From Acidobacteriota bacterium (GTDB taxonomy: Bacteria > Acidobacteriota > Blastocatellia > Chloracidobacteriales > Chloracidobacteriaceae), in contig JACQXX010000040.1 in the NCBI GenBank assembly GCA_016208495.1, forward strand, positions 1 to 64,000: 64,000 bases of DNA. Direction: 5' to 3'. A model generated the notes under the pieces. The model ran no database searches. It had not been told where the DNA came from and was given only the letters and a program-made list of their open reading frames with translations. How positions within the stretch are numbered: the stretch's first letter is position 1; every line of letters begins with the position of its first letter. The translations under genes were made by a program, and so were the position numbers. Positions 8,265-15,975 of the stretch are shown here, in pieces.

Positions 8265-8606
8265 TACTATTTATGATTTGGGGGTTTGGTATCTGCCTTG
8301 AAAGTGGCCTTCTGATCAAAAATTGAACCTGTAAGTTTTTTAGAGAACTGGTTGCGAGCTTTCTTCTCCGCCCAATCGAGAAAAAATCAACTCCCTGAAG
8401 CTGAATTCTTGTGATGCGTCTCGACGAGAAGGTCACCTCTTCAGTCTTGGACAAATATTTTCAATTGGCTTTAACTAATTGACAACATAGGCTTTGCTCT
8501 GACTTCAAAACTCGTAACCAGTTCAATGATTGTAGGGCAGTTTCGCAAAATTTCTTGCAAAACATCTGTGTCTTGCCTCAAGTCACAAATTGAATAAGGA
8601 GACAAA
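8265..8606. other. Non-coding leader of the inserted cassette
   Basis: About 340 bp between the GH19 stop and the aerolysin-like gene, visibly poorer in G+C than the flanks. No reading frame, repeat family or strong promoter was recognised. AAGGAG lies just before the next ATG. Confidence 0.4.
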
Positions 8607-9683
8607 ATGAATCACCCCCCCCAAACAATTATGCTTGGAGATGTTGAGTTTTTAAACGGCAGCATTATTGTACTCAATGCGTGTGACAATGGGTATGTTC
8701 GAGTGGTGGGACCCGACGACAAGCGGGTTCTCAAAAGTGGTGCGAACACCATTGATGAAAACAGTTGCTTGTTCCAACTTTGGATCATTGATTCTAACAC
8801 CATTGTGCTTCAGGATTGTGCACTGGGCCACTACGTATCACCAGCAGTGGATGATTGGAAACTAACAAGTCTTTTAAATGAAATCGACAAATGGTGCTAC
8901 TTTACACCTGAAAACGGTGAAAACGGCAGCATCGCTCTGAAATCTGTGGTAGTAGGGAAATATGTATCCGTTATTGGTGTAGACGACTTGTATGCCACAA
9001 AGGATAGTCCTGAAAAACCATGGTGTTTCTTTGTCCCAACACTTCAAGAGAAACTGAGCTTTACCTTTACTGACATAGTCTATGCAAACAACCCTGATCC
9101 GAAACAGGATGGTGCCACACCTCTTGACATCATCGCTACAAACGTTATTAAAAACCCAACACAAGTTGAAATACAGTCAATCCAAACAGCTAGCTTGTCA
9201 AAACAATGCACCTTCCAATGGTCATTGACCCAAACTTTAGCTATTGGCACCACCGTTGGCTTCAGTGCGGAAGCTCCAGGTTTTGGGGGTGTTAATGCCG
9301 AGGTTACTGCGAGCCTCACGCTTGAAAAAAATCAAAGTTACACCGTAACTGAGACCAAAGAGTATTCTTTCTCCGAGACATTCATAATCCCAGCCAATAC
9401 TGGAGTGAAAATTCACGTTTACACAGATTGGGATGATAATGTGGATGTTCCTTTCACATTGAAAGTTCGGGTTCAGGGTACATCCGGTAAGGTAACCCTC
9501 AATAGAAACCAGATTATAAAATTGCTGCGGGATCAAGGGTTTGACGGAAAGATTGTTGATGACGAAGCCCCTGATCCTGATCCTACATCGTGCCTTGCTG
9601 CTATCGAAGGGGTCTTCCGTGGAGCTTACGGGGTGAAAAAAACCATTGAAACCAGCAATGTACCACTTGATTCTCTTACTTAA
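8607..9683 (+). CDS. Aerolysin/ETX-MTX2-like pore-forming protein with N-terminal beta-trefoil-like domain
   Basis: A 358-aa protein. Residues 1-150 contain repeated Tyr-Val-[RS]-type strands (NGYVRVVG, LGHYVSPA, VGKYVSVI) typical of fascin or ricin-like beta-trefoils that bind sugars or proteins. Residues 155-320 look like an aerolysin-type pore-forming module: a long alternating beta segment (TQTLAIGTTVGFSAEAPGFG, then YTVTETKEYSFSETFIIPAN) and a downstream strand pair (FTLKVRVQGTSG). No signal peptide is visible. AAGGAG lies 7 nt before the ATG. The G+C content is visibly lower than in neighbours, and the gene is bracketed by a 22-bp direct repeat, both pointing to recent acquisition. Likely a toxin acting on membranes of target cells. 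Family level is moderately sure; target unknown. Confidence 0.7.
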   Translation: MNHPPQTIMLGDVEFLNGSIIVLNACDNGYVRVVGPDDKRVLKSGANTIDENSCLFQLWIIDSNTIVLQDCALGHYVSPAVDDWKLTSLLNEIDKWCYFTPENGENGSIALKSVVVGKYVSVIGVDDLYATKDSPEKPWCFFVPTLQEKLSFTFTDIVYANNPDPKQDGATPLDIIATNVIKNPTQVEIQSIQTASLSKQCTFQWSLTQTLAIGTTVGFSAEAPGFGGVNAEVTASLTLEKNQSYTVTETKEYSFSETFIIPANTGVKIHVYTDWDDNVDVPFTLKVRVQGTSGKVTLNRNQIIKLLRDQGFDGKIVDDEAPDPDPTSCLAAIEGVFRGAYGVKKTIETSNVPLDSLT

Positions 9684-9721
9684 CCCAAGTTGTGGAGTAG
9701 GAAATCTCAGACAAGAAAGCT

Positions 9722-9743
9722 TCAATCAGGCGCTGGTTGGGTA
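9722..9743 (+). repeat. 22-bp direct repeat, right copy
   Basis: Copy of the GH19 3' end (8242-8263) with one mismatch. Read in the GH19 frame it encodes the same C-terminal residues and ends in TAG. Removing 8264-9743 would restore an intact GH19 gene ending 24 nt before the protease start. Confidence 0.7.
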
Positions 9744-9767
9744 GGTCAATTAGTACCGTTCAGGTGA

Positions 9768-11699
9768 GTGGCCTGGAACGCACTGAACCCACCTGCTGAT
9801 GTAGGTGATACTGACAATGGTCTGTATTTTGGGAATACTAGGTATCAGGTGGTCTCAATGAACTTCTTTGCTGATGTGGATGCCCTGTGGCGCCACTCAA
9901 CGGGTGATCCGCAGGTGGGAATTGCTATCCTGGATGGGCCAGTGGATGACACCCATCCCTGTTTTGTCGGGGCAAACCTGACCAAAGTGGAAACCCTGGC
10001 GACTGGCCATCATTGGGTTGCCCATCACGGCACGCACATCGCCAGTATTCTCTTTGGTCAACCTGGAAGCCCGGTCCGAGGAGTGGCACCACAGTGCAAA
10101 GGGTTCATTCTTCCAGTTTTTCAAACCGCCGCGACTGGTCTTCCAACCTGCAGTCAAATTGACCTTGCCCGAGCGATTTACCGGGCGGTTGAACTTGGTG
10201 CACAGATCATCAATATCAGCGGCGGTCAGCTTACGCCTTCGGGTAAAGCGGATCCTATTTTGACCAAAGCTGTTCAATTTGCTTCAGAAAATGGAAGCCT
10301 CATTGTGGCTGCGGCTGGAAACGATGGATGTGAATGTTTGCACATTCCAGCAGCCCTGCCCTCCGTGCTGGCCGTTGGCGCTGAAAACTCCCTGGGTCAG
10401 CCGCTTGAGATGACCAACTGGGGCAAAACCTATCAAACACAAGGCATTCTGGCGCCGGGAGAAAATATTTTAGGCGCGGTTCCTGGCGGGGAAACAACGC
10501 TCAAAAGCGGAACCAGTTTTGCCACGGCCATTGTGTCAGGCGTGGCAGCCTTGTTGCTCAGCCTTCAACATCGTCTCGGACGCCGGCCTGATGCAAAAGC
10601 AGTTCGTCAGGCACTTCTTACCAGCGCCACCCCTTGCCAACCATCAACCACACCTGATTGCCGCCGGTTTCTCGCCGGAAGCCTCAACATTCGAAGCGCA
10701 CTCGCCACCATTCACAAAGGAGGAACAACCATCGTGTCAGAACACCAGACACCAGATGATGCCATTCAATTTCGTGGGGACAGTCCGGCTGAACTGAGTC
10801 GGTCAGAGCCACAACCAATCTCCACGTTCCATCAACCACCAGCCATCACCACTTCAGCCGGAAGCCTGTCTCTGTCCGGTGCCTGCGGATGCCAGGCCCG
10901 AGGATCGCTGGTCTACGCCCTGGGGTCGCTTGGCTACGACCTTGGATCTGAAGCCCGCAAGGATTCACTGACTCAGGCCATGCCCGGTGAGGATACACCG
11001 CATAACCCCAACCAACTCTTGCACTTCCTTGATAAACACCCCTGGGAAGCGTCTTCCTTGATCTGGACACTGAACCTAGATGCCACGCCGATTTATGCGA
11101 TTCAGCCAAATGGCCCGTTTGCGGGTGTCGCCTATGAACGACTGCGCTCGTTTTTGAGCCATCAGGTACATCAGGGCGTTGAGCGAATTTCAGTGCCCGG
11201 TACGCTTTCTGGCAGTGTGCGATTGCTCTCAGGTCAGATGGTGCCGGTGATTGTGCCTGAAATCCGTGGCATGTTTAGCTGGACAACTGCGGCTCTGGTG
11301 CTGGCGGTCCTTGGTGAAGCACCGGACGTGGATGAAGAACTCGAAGAGTTTAATCGCAAACTTCGCAGTCTCAGGAACTTCCTGGAACGCATCTATTTTG
11401 AGTTGCGCAACCTGGGGGTGAGTCCGGGCGAACGGGCCATCAATTTTGCCGCCACCAATGCCTTCCAGATCGAACGGGTTTTTGAGCGGGCATTAAACGA
11501 TGACCTGGAACTCGACACCATCAGCGTCGAAAAAAGCCAGATTTGCCGGCCTGATTCGGATTGCTGGGATGTCAAACTGCAATTTTTCGATCCGGAAAAA
11601 CAGCACCAGCGAGCCCGTCGAGTGTTCCGGTTTACGGTTGACGTCAGTGACCTGGTCCCGGTCACGGTTGGGCCAGTCCGGTCATGGTCGGTGTATTAA
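9768..11699 (+). CDS. PatA/PatG-type subtilisin-like (S8) protease with PatG-like C-terminal domain
   Basis: A 643-aa S8 protease. Triad: Asp56 in AILDGPVD, His90 in HHGTH, Ser250 in SGTSFA; the oxyanion Asn185 is in AAGND. The DGPVDDTHPCF start of the catalytic domain is characteristic of PatA/PatG cyanobactin maturation proteases. The C-terminal part (about 365-640: GSLVYALGSLGYDLGSEARKDS, ASSLIWTLNLDATPIYAI) matches the PatG-type domain found beside such proteases. Known members cut RiPP leader peptides. Here no YcaO heterocyclase is visible, but two small peptide genes with a shared leader-like N-terminus follow. The GTG at 9768 lies 24 nt after the ancestral GH19 stop copy. An in-frame ATG at 9858 (AGGTGG upstream) is an alternative start that keeps the whole catalytic domain. 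No signal peptide. Confidence 0.87.
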   Translation: MAWNALNPPADVGDTDNGLYFGNTRYQVVSMNFFADVDALWRHSTGDPQVGIAILDGPVDDTHPCFVGANLTKVETLATGHHWVAHHGTHIASILFGQPGSPVRGVAPQCKGFILPVFQTAATGLPTCSQIDLARAIYRAVELGAQIINISGGQLTPSGKADPILTKAVQFASENGSLIVAAAGNDGCECLHIPAALPSVLAVGAENSLGQPLEMTNWGKTYQTQGILAPGENILGAVPGGETTLKSGTSFATAIVSGVAALLLSLQHRLGRRPDAKAVRQALLTSATPCQPSTTPDCRRFLAGSLNIRSALATIHKGGTTIVSEHQTPDDAIQFRGDSPAELSRSEPQPISTFHQPPAITTSAGSLSLSGACGCQARGSLVYALGSLGYDLGSEARKDSLTQAMPGEDTPHNPNQLLHFLDKHPWEASSLIWTLNLDATPIYAIQPNGPFAGVAYERLRSFLSHQVHQGVERISVPGTLSGSVRLLSGQMVPVIVPEIRGMFSWTTAALVLAVLGEAPDVDEELEEFNRKLRSLRNFLERIYFELRNLGVSPGERAINFAATNAFQIERVFERALNDDLELDTISVEKSQICRPDSDCWDVKLQFFDPEKQHQRARRVFRFTVDVSDLVPVTVGPVRSWSVY

Positions 11700-11710
11700 A
11701 CCTGTTGGGC

Positions 11711-11869
11711 CATACGCGCCAGGATAAGAAACCTTGTGTCCTTTCTGTTGGTATTGAATGACGCTCTTGTCGGGCTTGGGGCGCGTCCTGGCCGTGACCG
11801 TGGGCTTCGCACCACGGCTATTGAACAAAACGACCCTGCGGGCCTGAAATCCTTATCCTGGCGTTTATG
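11711..11869 (+). mobile_element. R1 MITE-like element, copy A
   Basis: A 159-bp element with 18-bp terminal inverted repeats: CATACGCGCCAGGATAAG at 11711-11728 and CTTATCCTGGCGTTTATG at 11852-11869, differing only at two positions. The inside is strongly similar, in opposite orientation, to copy B at 13295-13451. No transposase is encoded, so it is non-autonomous. It begins 12 nt after the protease stop codon and may double as a transcription terminator through its terminal pairing. No clear target duplication was found for this copy. Confidence 0.8.
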
Positions 11870-12062
11870 CGGTTCAGGTGTTCAGGGTTTAGCGCAAGAT
11901 AATCCAGCTTGAGCGGTATCTGCTGGTTCCCCAGTCCTCATCTTGAGTGGGATCAAATCACTTCATCGCCTCAAACCCTGAACCCGATTTCATTGGGATC
12001 TTATTTTCTTCCATGTCCCTAAAGGTGACTTCCATATCATTTCATTTACAGGAGATTTCAAT

Positions 12063-12317
12063 ATGTTCCTTCCAGTTCAAGCAAAACCCGTTTCCCGGAA
12101 AACCCAAACCGTGAGCCACCATCATTTTTCAACTGAAACAGGCGTCACACTTTCTGCAGACTGTGCAACTAATCCTTGTGGTGTTGGAACTGGTCTTTTA
12201 TGTTGTAACGGGACAGGCCAGTTTCGAGATGAACATACCTGCTGTGACGTCAAAAAATATTATTGTACAAGAAACGGTTATGGTGTCCCGTATTGCCAGC
12301 CAATTCCTTCCAACTAA
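12063..12317 (+). CDS. Cys-rich small peptide with leader-like N-terminus (candidate precursor 1)
   Basis: An 84-aa peptide with eight cysteines at 34, 39, 47, 48, 60, 61, 68 and 78, including two CC pairs. The N-terminus MFLPVQAKPVSR matches that of the 13832 peptide (MHLPIQSKPVNR), while the C-terminal halves differ completely. That is the pattern of a conserved leader and variable core. An AGGAGA Shine-Dalgarno precedes the ATG. It lies directly downstream of the PatA/PatG-like protease, which is a plausible leader peptidase. The even number of cysteines suggests a disulfide-rich or otherwise cross-linked product. No Sec signal peptide is visible. Not recognised as a named family; the role as a RiPP or toxin precursor is inference. 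Confidence 0.7.
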   Translation: MFLPVQAKPVSRKTQTVSHHHFSTETGVTLSADCATNPCGVGTGLLCCNGTGQFRDEHTCCDVKKYYCTRNGYGVPYCQPIPSN

Positions 12318-12374
12318 AACAATCTGCCCCTTCTCCATTTGTCCTGGCAACCTGAACCGAAGACAGAGGGCGTT

Positions 12375-12866
12375 ATGGGACTCTCAATTGTTGAAAAGAA
12401 GCGGGAAATCGGAAGTTCACGTTTTGAACTCGATATTCAGTGGGTTCTGGATGGTCCCCATCGGAACGGGTTGCTGGTTCAGAAAGTCACCCGAAATGAC
12501 AGGCAACTCCAGTCGTTTCAAAATGTGACCAGCACAGCCACGGTCTATTGGGAAGCCTGGGTCATTCAGGACTATAAGGTCTATGGGGTGAACCCTCTCG
12601 ACCGTGAGTTAATTCTTTTGTCTGGAAATGTATATCACGATACATTCGCCGGTCCGGCATCAGGGGTCGGAGGGACAAGAATCATCGGGGATGTCTACTG
12701 GATTGATAAAGACAGTCCTGATTACCTCACAGTTTTGAACCGGATGCCTCCGGGAGGAGTACCGGACGCGGCGTTTCTGTTCTCGACCTACAACAACCCA
12801 TTTGACGGTGTAGTGCCGACATTGCTACGAACGAGAGATGAATTCTTTTTGTACGAGGTTTTTTAA
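12375..12866 (+). CDS. Unrecognised beta-rich protein
   Basis: A 163-aa protein starting at ATG 12375 (AGAGGG upstream); a TTG at 12339 in frame has no ribosome site. The sequence is rich in aromatic and beta-forming residues (TATVYWEAWVIQDYKVYG, ELILLSGNVYHDTFAG) and has no signal peptide or membrane segment. It ends 2 nt before the RING-like gene, so the two are probably co-translated. I do not recognise a family. Its position between two leader-like peptide genes suggests a role in the same system. Confidence 0.65.
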   Translation: MGLSIVEKKREIGSSRFELDIQWVLDGPHRNGLLVQKVTRNDRQLQSFQNVTSTATVYWEAWVIQDYKVYGVNPLDRELILLSGNVYHDTFAGPASGVGGTRIIGDVYWIDKDSPDYLTVLNRMPPGGVPDAAFLFSTYNNPFDGVVPTLLRTRDEFFLYEVF

Positions 12867-12868
12867 GT

Positions 12869-13177
12869 ATGAATTGCGGGCTCTGCGATACAAACAAAGA
12901 TCTGGTCCGCCTGAATTGCGGGCAAGGGTTGCATCTTCTCTGTGTTTCCTGCAACAACCAGTTGTACAACACACCTCTTCGAGATGGAGAGAATCATGAT
13001 GTGCCAGGAACCCATACGACCAGATGCCCTTTTTGCCGTGCTCAGTCAGTGGCACTGGTGGATAGATCCCTGGTCCCCAGACCTGTCCTGTTGAACCTGC
13101 GTCAAACCATCGGAGTCACGGTTGACCGATACGTTCGCCCTCTTTATCACGGGTTGCCGCCTCCCGTGAATAACTAA
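12869..13177 (+). CDS. Small RING-like zinc-binding protein
   Basis: A 102-aa protein with a C3HC4-like ligand order: C3, C6, C17, H22, C25, C28, C53, C56. The spacing is C-x2-C-x10-C-x4-H-x2-C-x2-C-x24-C-x2-C. The last pair is in RCPFCRA, typical of RING fingers. The C-x4-H gap is one residue longer than the usual C-x(1-3)-H. RING domains in eukaryotes recruit ubiquitin-conjugating enzymes; in bacteria they are uncommon and often belong to proteins acting inside eukaryotic hosts or prey. The C-terminal 45 residues are unrecognised. It starts 2 nt after the upstream stop, so is co-expressed with it. The RING assignment is by cysteine pattern only. Confidence 0.7.
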   Translation: MNCGLCDTNKDLVRLNCGQGLHLLCVSCNNQLYNTPLRDGENHDVPGTHTTRCPFCRAQSVALVDRSLVPRPVLLNLRQTIGVTVDRYVRPLYHGLPPPVNN

Positions 13178-13254
13178 TGCCAGTCTGTAGTCAGTAATGC
13201 CAGTTAAGAGTTGAAGCCGTTTTGGTTCTCAGCCCACGAAGTGGGCGCCGGCTC

Positions 13255-13561
13255 GTAGCCCAGGGCGAGTCTTCGAGCCCTGGGAATCCGGCCCCATAAG
13301 CGCCAGGATAAGGATTTTAGGCCCGCAGGGTCGTTGTTTAATAGCCGTGGTGCGAAGCCCACGGTCACGGCCAGGACGAAACCCAATACCGGCAAGGGCG
13401 TCGTTCAATGCCAACGGAAAGGACACGGGGTTTCTTATCCTGGCGTGTATGGAATCCGGCCCTCCCCCATCTTTTCCCCGCCCGACCATCCGCCGCCGTA
13501 GGCCGCGGATGGTCGGGCGGGGCGATGAGGCAACTTTTCCCAGGGTTGCACCCTGGGCTAC
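13255..13561. repeat. R2 hairpin repeat interrupted by R1 copy B
   Basis: Outer inverted ends are GTAGCCCAGGGCG (13255-13267) and CACCCTGGGCTAC (13549-13561). The same ends occur at 19757-19898. The core contains a GC-rich hairpin (arms 13476-13493 and 13505-13522). R1 copy B sits inside. The 12-mer GGAATCCGGCCC occurs on both sides of R1 (13283-13294 and 13451-13462), as expected for a target duplication created when R1 inserted into R2. Confidence 0.75.
13295..13451 (-). mobile_element. R1 MITE-like element, copy B (nested in R2)
   Basis: A 157-bp element with terminal inverted repeats CATAAGCGCCAGGATAAG (13295-13312) and CTTATCCTGGCGTGTATG (13434-13451). The body is the reverse complement of copy A with small changes. 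It is flanked by a perfect 12-bp direct repeat and lies inside an R2 repeat, which makes insertion history readable: R2 first, R1 later. Confidence 0.82.
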
Positions 13562-13831
13562 AAGCCTTCCACCCGCTTCGCGGGTTCAAATCCGCTCATT
13601 TTTTCAACTCTTCACTGGCATCAGTAGTCAGTAAAAACCTTACAGGAAATTTCCAGACATTTTAACCACGGAAAACACGGAAAGAATCAAGCATTTACCA
13701 AATCCAATCTCCGGCTACGCTCCGGCGCCCATCCGGGCGAAAAACGACCTTTCCACACCGGACGGATTCTCTTTCAATTGTGCCCAGCAAGCTGGTGATA
13801 AAATCACCTTAACCCTTGGAGGAATTTCAGT

Positions 13832-14155
13832 ATGCATTTACCTATCCAGTCAAAGCCCGTCAATCGGCAATTTGTTCCAGGAACAGCATTTATAGGAGAC
13901 ACGGCAACTGGCATTCGGCCCTCTGGATACACCGAAGCCACGGCCTACATCGGCAAAAGCGCACCTTCCCCTTGTCCAAGAGATTGGACCTCTTCCGACA
14001 CCTCGGAAGGTTGTTCGGAGGGTGCCTGCAGCCAGGCTCAAACGAAGGCCATCAACCTCTTAAACAAGCGACTCGACACCAATCCGGATAAACGATATGC
14101 CGATTGTAAACAGTATGTATATGCCAAAACAGCCTGTACAAAGCATGATTGTTAA
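13832..14155 (+). CDS. Cys-containing small peptide with leader-like N-terminus (candidate precursor 2)
   Basis: A 107-aa peptide with six cysteines (48, 61, 66, 92, 102, 107; the last residue is Cys). The N-terminus MHLPIQSKPVNR is the counterpart of MFLPVQAKPVSR in the 12063 peptide. Upstream DNA is also alike (ribosome site then ATTTCA(G/A)T before ATG). After about residue 12 the two diverge. A Gly/Thr-rich region (residues 17-42) precedes a Cys- and Lys-rich C-terminal half. It probably belongs to the same precursor family served by the PatA/PatG-like protease at 9768. The product and any modification are unknown. Confidence 0.7.
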   Translation: MHLPIQSKPVNRQFVPGTAFIGDTATGIRPSGYTEATAYIGKSAPSPCPRDWTSSDTSEGCSEGACSQAQTKAINLLNKRLDTNPDKRYADCKQYVYAKTACTKHDC

Positions 14156-14314
14156 CCCCTGTTTACAAAAGGCCGCCTGAAAACTTCAGGAAGATTGAAC
14201 CCGGATGCCATTTCATTCCTGACTCAAGCCTGAAAACCCTGACCTGTTTGTGAATGTTGTATTCACCTGGGCCAAAAACTGTCTCAATCAGCTACCTATA
14301 CAAAGGAGAAAGTC

Positions 14315-14923
14315 ATGAGTTCCATCACCATCATCAATGGTACCAATGAAAATGTCCGCATTGCCGTATTCAAGAAACCGTACAAACAAGCGACGTTCAA
14401 TACGATTGCGTGGCGGATCGTCGCCCCTCCGCAGGGCGGGTTGACCCGAGTTCCCGTTCCTACGAATTATGAGGTTTTTGTCAACTATTCGTTCATTGCC
14501 AACGAACGAAACGACCCAAGCGGCGGGAATCAGACGACCAAACTGCCGATTGATTCAACCACTGGCCGGTTCATTGTCAATTCTTCCCGAACCAACGACG
14601 GTCAAGACATGGTGGCTTCCATCGAACAGTCCTACACCGAACTGGTGCTCAATGAAATGCGCATCGAGAACCAGGCCGGGTTTGGGGTGTGGGGACACAT
14701 CACCATGGATGGAGACGATGTTTACCCGCCACGGGTGATTTCGCCAGGTCGCGTGCTGCTCGAAGATTTGCGTACCCCGCTCTTCCTGGCGGTGGTTGAT
14801 TTGTTCATTTCGCAGGGAGACCGCATTGTCCAGGAAGAAATCAGCATGACTCCGGTGGCAGTATTGATTGGGAGCACTGTGACGGTGACCGGTTCACAGT
14901 TTGATGGATATTCCATTCGCTAA
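14315..14923 (+). CDS. Unrecognised 202-aa beta-sandwich-like protein
   Basis: AAAGGAG lies upstream of ATG 14315. The N-terminal strand SSITIINGTNENVRIAVFK and alternating hydrophobic patterns through the length suggest an all-beta fold. There is no signal peptide, membrane segment or cysteine cluster. It lies between the second Cys peptide and the paralogous proteins at 15092 and 15976, all on the same strand, so it is likely part of the locus. I cannot assign a family. Confidence 0.65.
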   Translation: MSSITIINGTNENVRIAVFKKPYKQATFNTIAWRIVAPPQGGLTRVPVPTNYEVFVNYSFIANERNDPSGGNQTTKLPIDSTTGRFIVNSSRTNDGQDMVASIEQSYTELVLNEMRIENQAGFGVWGHITMDGDDVYPPRVISPGRVLLEDLRTPLFLAVVDLFISQGDRIVQEEISMTPVAVLIGSTVTVTGSQFDGYSIR

Positions 14924-15091
14924 AACTTCTACCTGGCGGTTTGATCGCCTTCAACCCACGTATGATTGCAAGCAACGAACTGGAATCGAGCTGTGGTGAC
15001 TCCAGCGAGTTGCTTGCCATACTTTCTCACGATTGGCAGATCTCCGGCCATCATCACCTGTGGTGTGCCCGGACAGGAGAAAGGGTCGCTT

Positions 15092-15838
15092 ATGGCTACG
15101 GACTGGTATTCACTGGATTTTGATTTATTGACGGTCAACTGGCGGCTGCGAAGCTCAAACGAGGCGTTTAAAGTCGAGGTGTTCCTGGAAGGGTTTGAAT
15201 TCCTGGAAACGATCATCAACGGCAAACAAAGCACGCTTCGGTTCAGCATCAAAACCGAAGATGGGAGCACCACTTATAAAGGAAAACTGGTGGTCATCCA
15301 GCCGCAACCGACGACCTCGCCTTCCACGTCGAGTACTACCACGGGTGAGTTACCAGCTCCTCCGTACCTGTATATTGCCCTCAACTGGCCGGGCAGTTCA
15401 CAGGAATACTGGTATCAGTTATACCCGACTGACCAAACGGCCTCTGCGGGAAAGCCGAAAACGCCGCCGCAACCGGTAACGCCTCCAAACCAGATAACCG
15501 GAGTATCCCAGCCCGTCACCCCGCCGCCCCCGCCGGCGACAACTCCACCCCAGCCAGGAGCCGTGACACCTCAACCCGTGGCGCCCTCATCTCAGCCGAC
15601 GACACCAGCTCAACCAGCCGAAAGCAGCCCGCCAGCAAGCACAACTCCAGTTCAACCAGAGAACCCGAATCCACCACAGCCGGTGCCCGTGCCCTCGCCA
15701 GTAACACCGCCACCTGCGGCATCACCAGGAGACCAACCATCCTCGCCGCCCCAGGCAACCGGGGCGACGGCTTCACCAGATCCGGCACCGACAGCGCCAA
15801 CGATTGGATTGCTCCCGAAAAAACGTGGGAAATCCTAA
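15092..15838 (+). CDS. Protein with DW-type N-terminal domain and Pro-rich tail
   Basis: About 248 aa from ATG 15092, chosen because GGAGAAAGG precedes it; the frame is open further upstream without a ribosome site. Residues 3-70 (DWYSLDFDLLTVNWRLRSS... FLETIINGKQSTLRFSI) align with the N-terminus of the 15976 protein (DWSSKSFNGVVVRWRLIYS... FVETIVSSEQSVLPFSI), so the two share a domain I do not recognise. After about residue 130 the protein is a low-complexity Pro/Thr/Gln/Ala linker to the end (PKKRGKS). The tail could be a flexible spacer or cell-wall-crossing stalk. Function unknown. Confidence 0.65.
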   Translation: MATDWYSLDFDLLTVNWRLRSSNEAFKVEVFLEGFEFLETIINGKQSTLRFSIKTEDGSTTYKGKLVVIQPQPTTSPSTSSTTTGELPAPPYLYIALNWPGSSQEYWYQLYPTDQTASAGKPKTPPQPVTPPNQITGVSQPVTPPPPPATTPPQPGAVTPQPVAPSSQPTTPAQPAESSPPASTTPVQPENPNPPQPVPVPSPVTPPPAASPGDQPSSPPQATGATASPDPAPTAPTIGLLPKKRGKS

Positions 15839-15921
15839 TCTGTATCAGCCCATAGCAATTTGGAATGAAATCCCCCTCTTCGAAAATAGTCACGTGATTC
15901 AACCAACTAAACTTCGTGAAC

Positions 15922-15946
15922 TACTGACTACTGACTACTGACTACA
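15922..15946. repeat. CTACTGA heptamer array
   Basis: About 3.5 units of CTACTGA. The reverse-complement array (GTAGTCA units) lies at 19641-19668. The two bracket the 946-aa and tail-collar genes in inverted orientation. Partial units also occur near 13187 and 13625. Confidence 0.7.
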
Positions 15947-15975
15947 AACTGGTATAAGCGACAAGGCATATCCAT

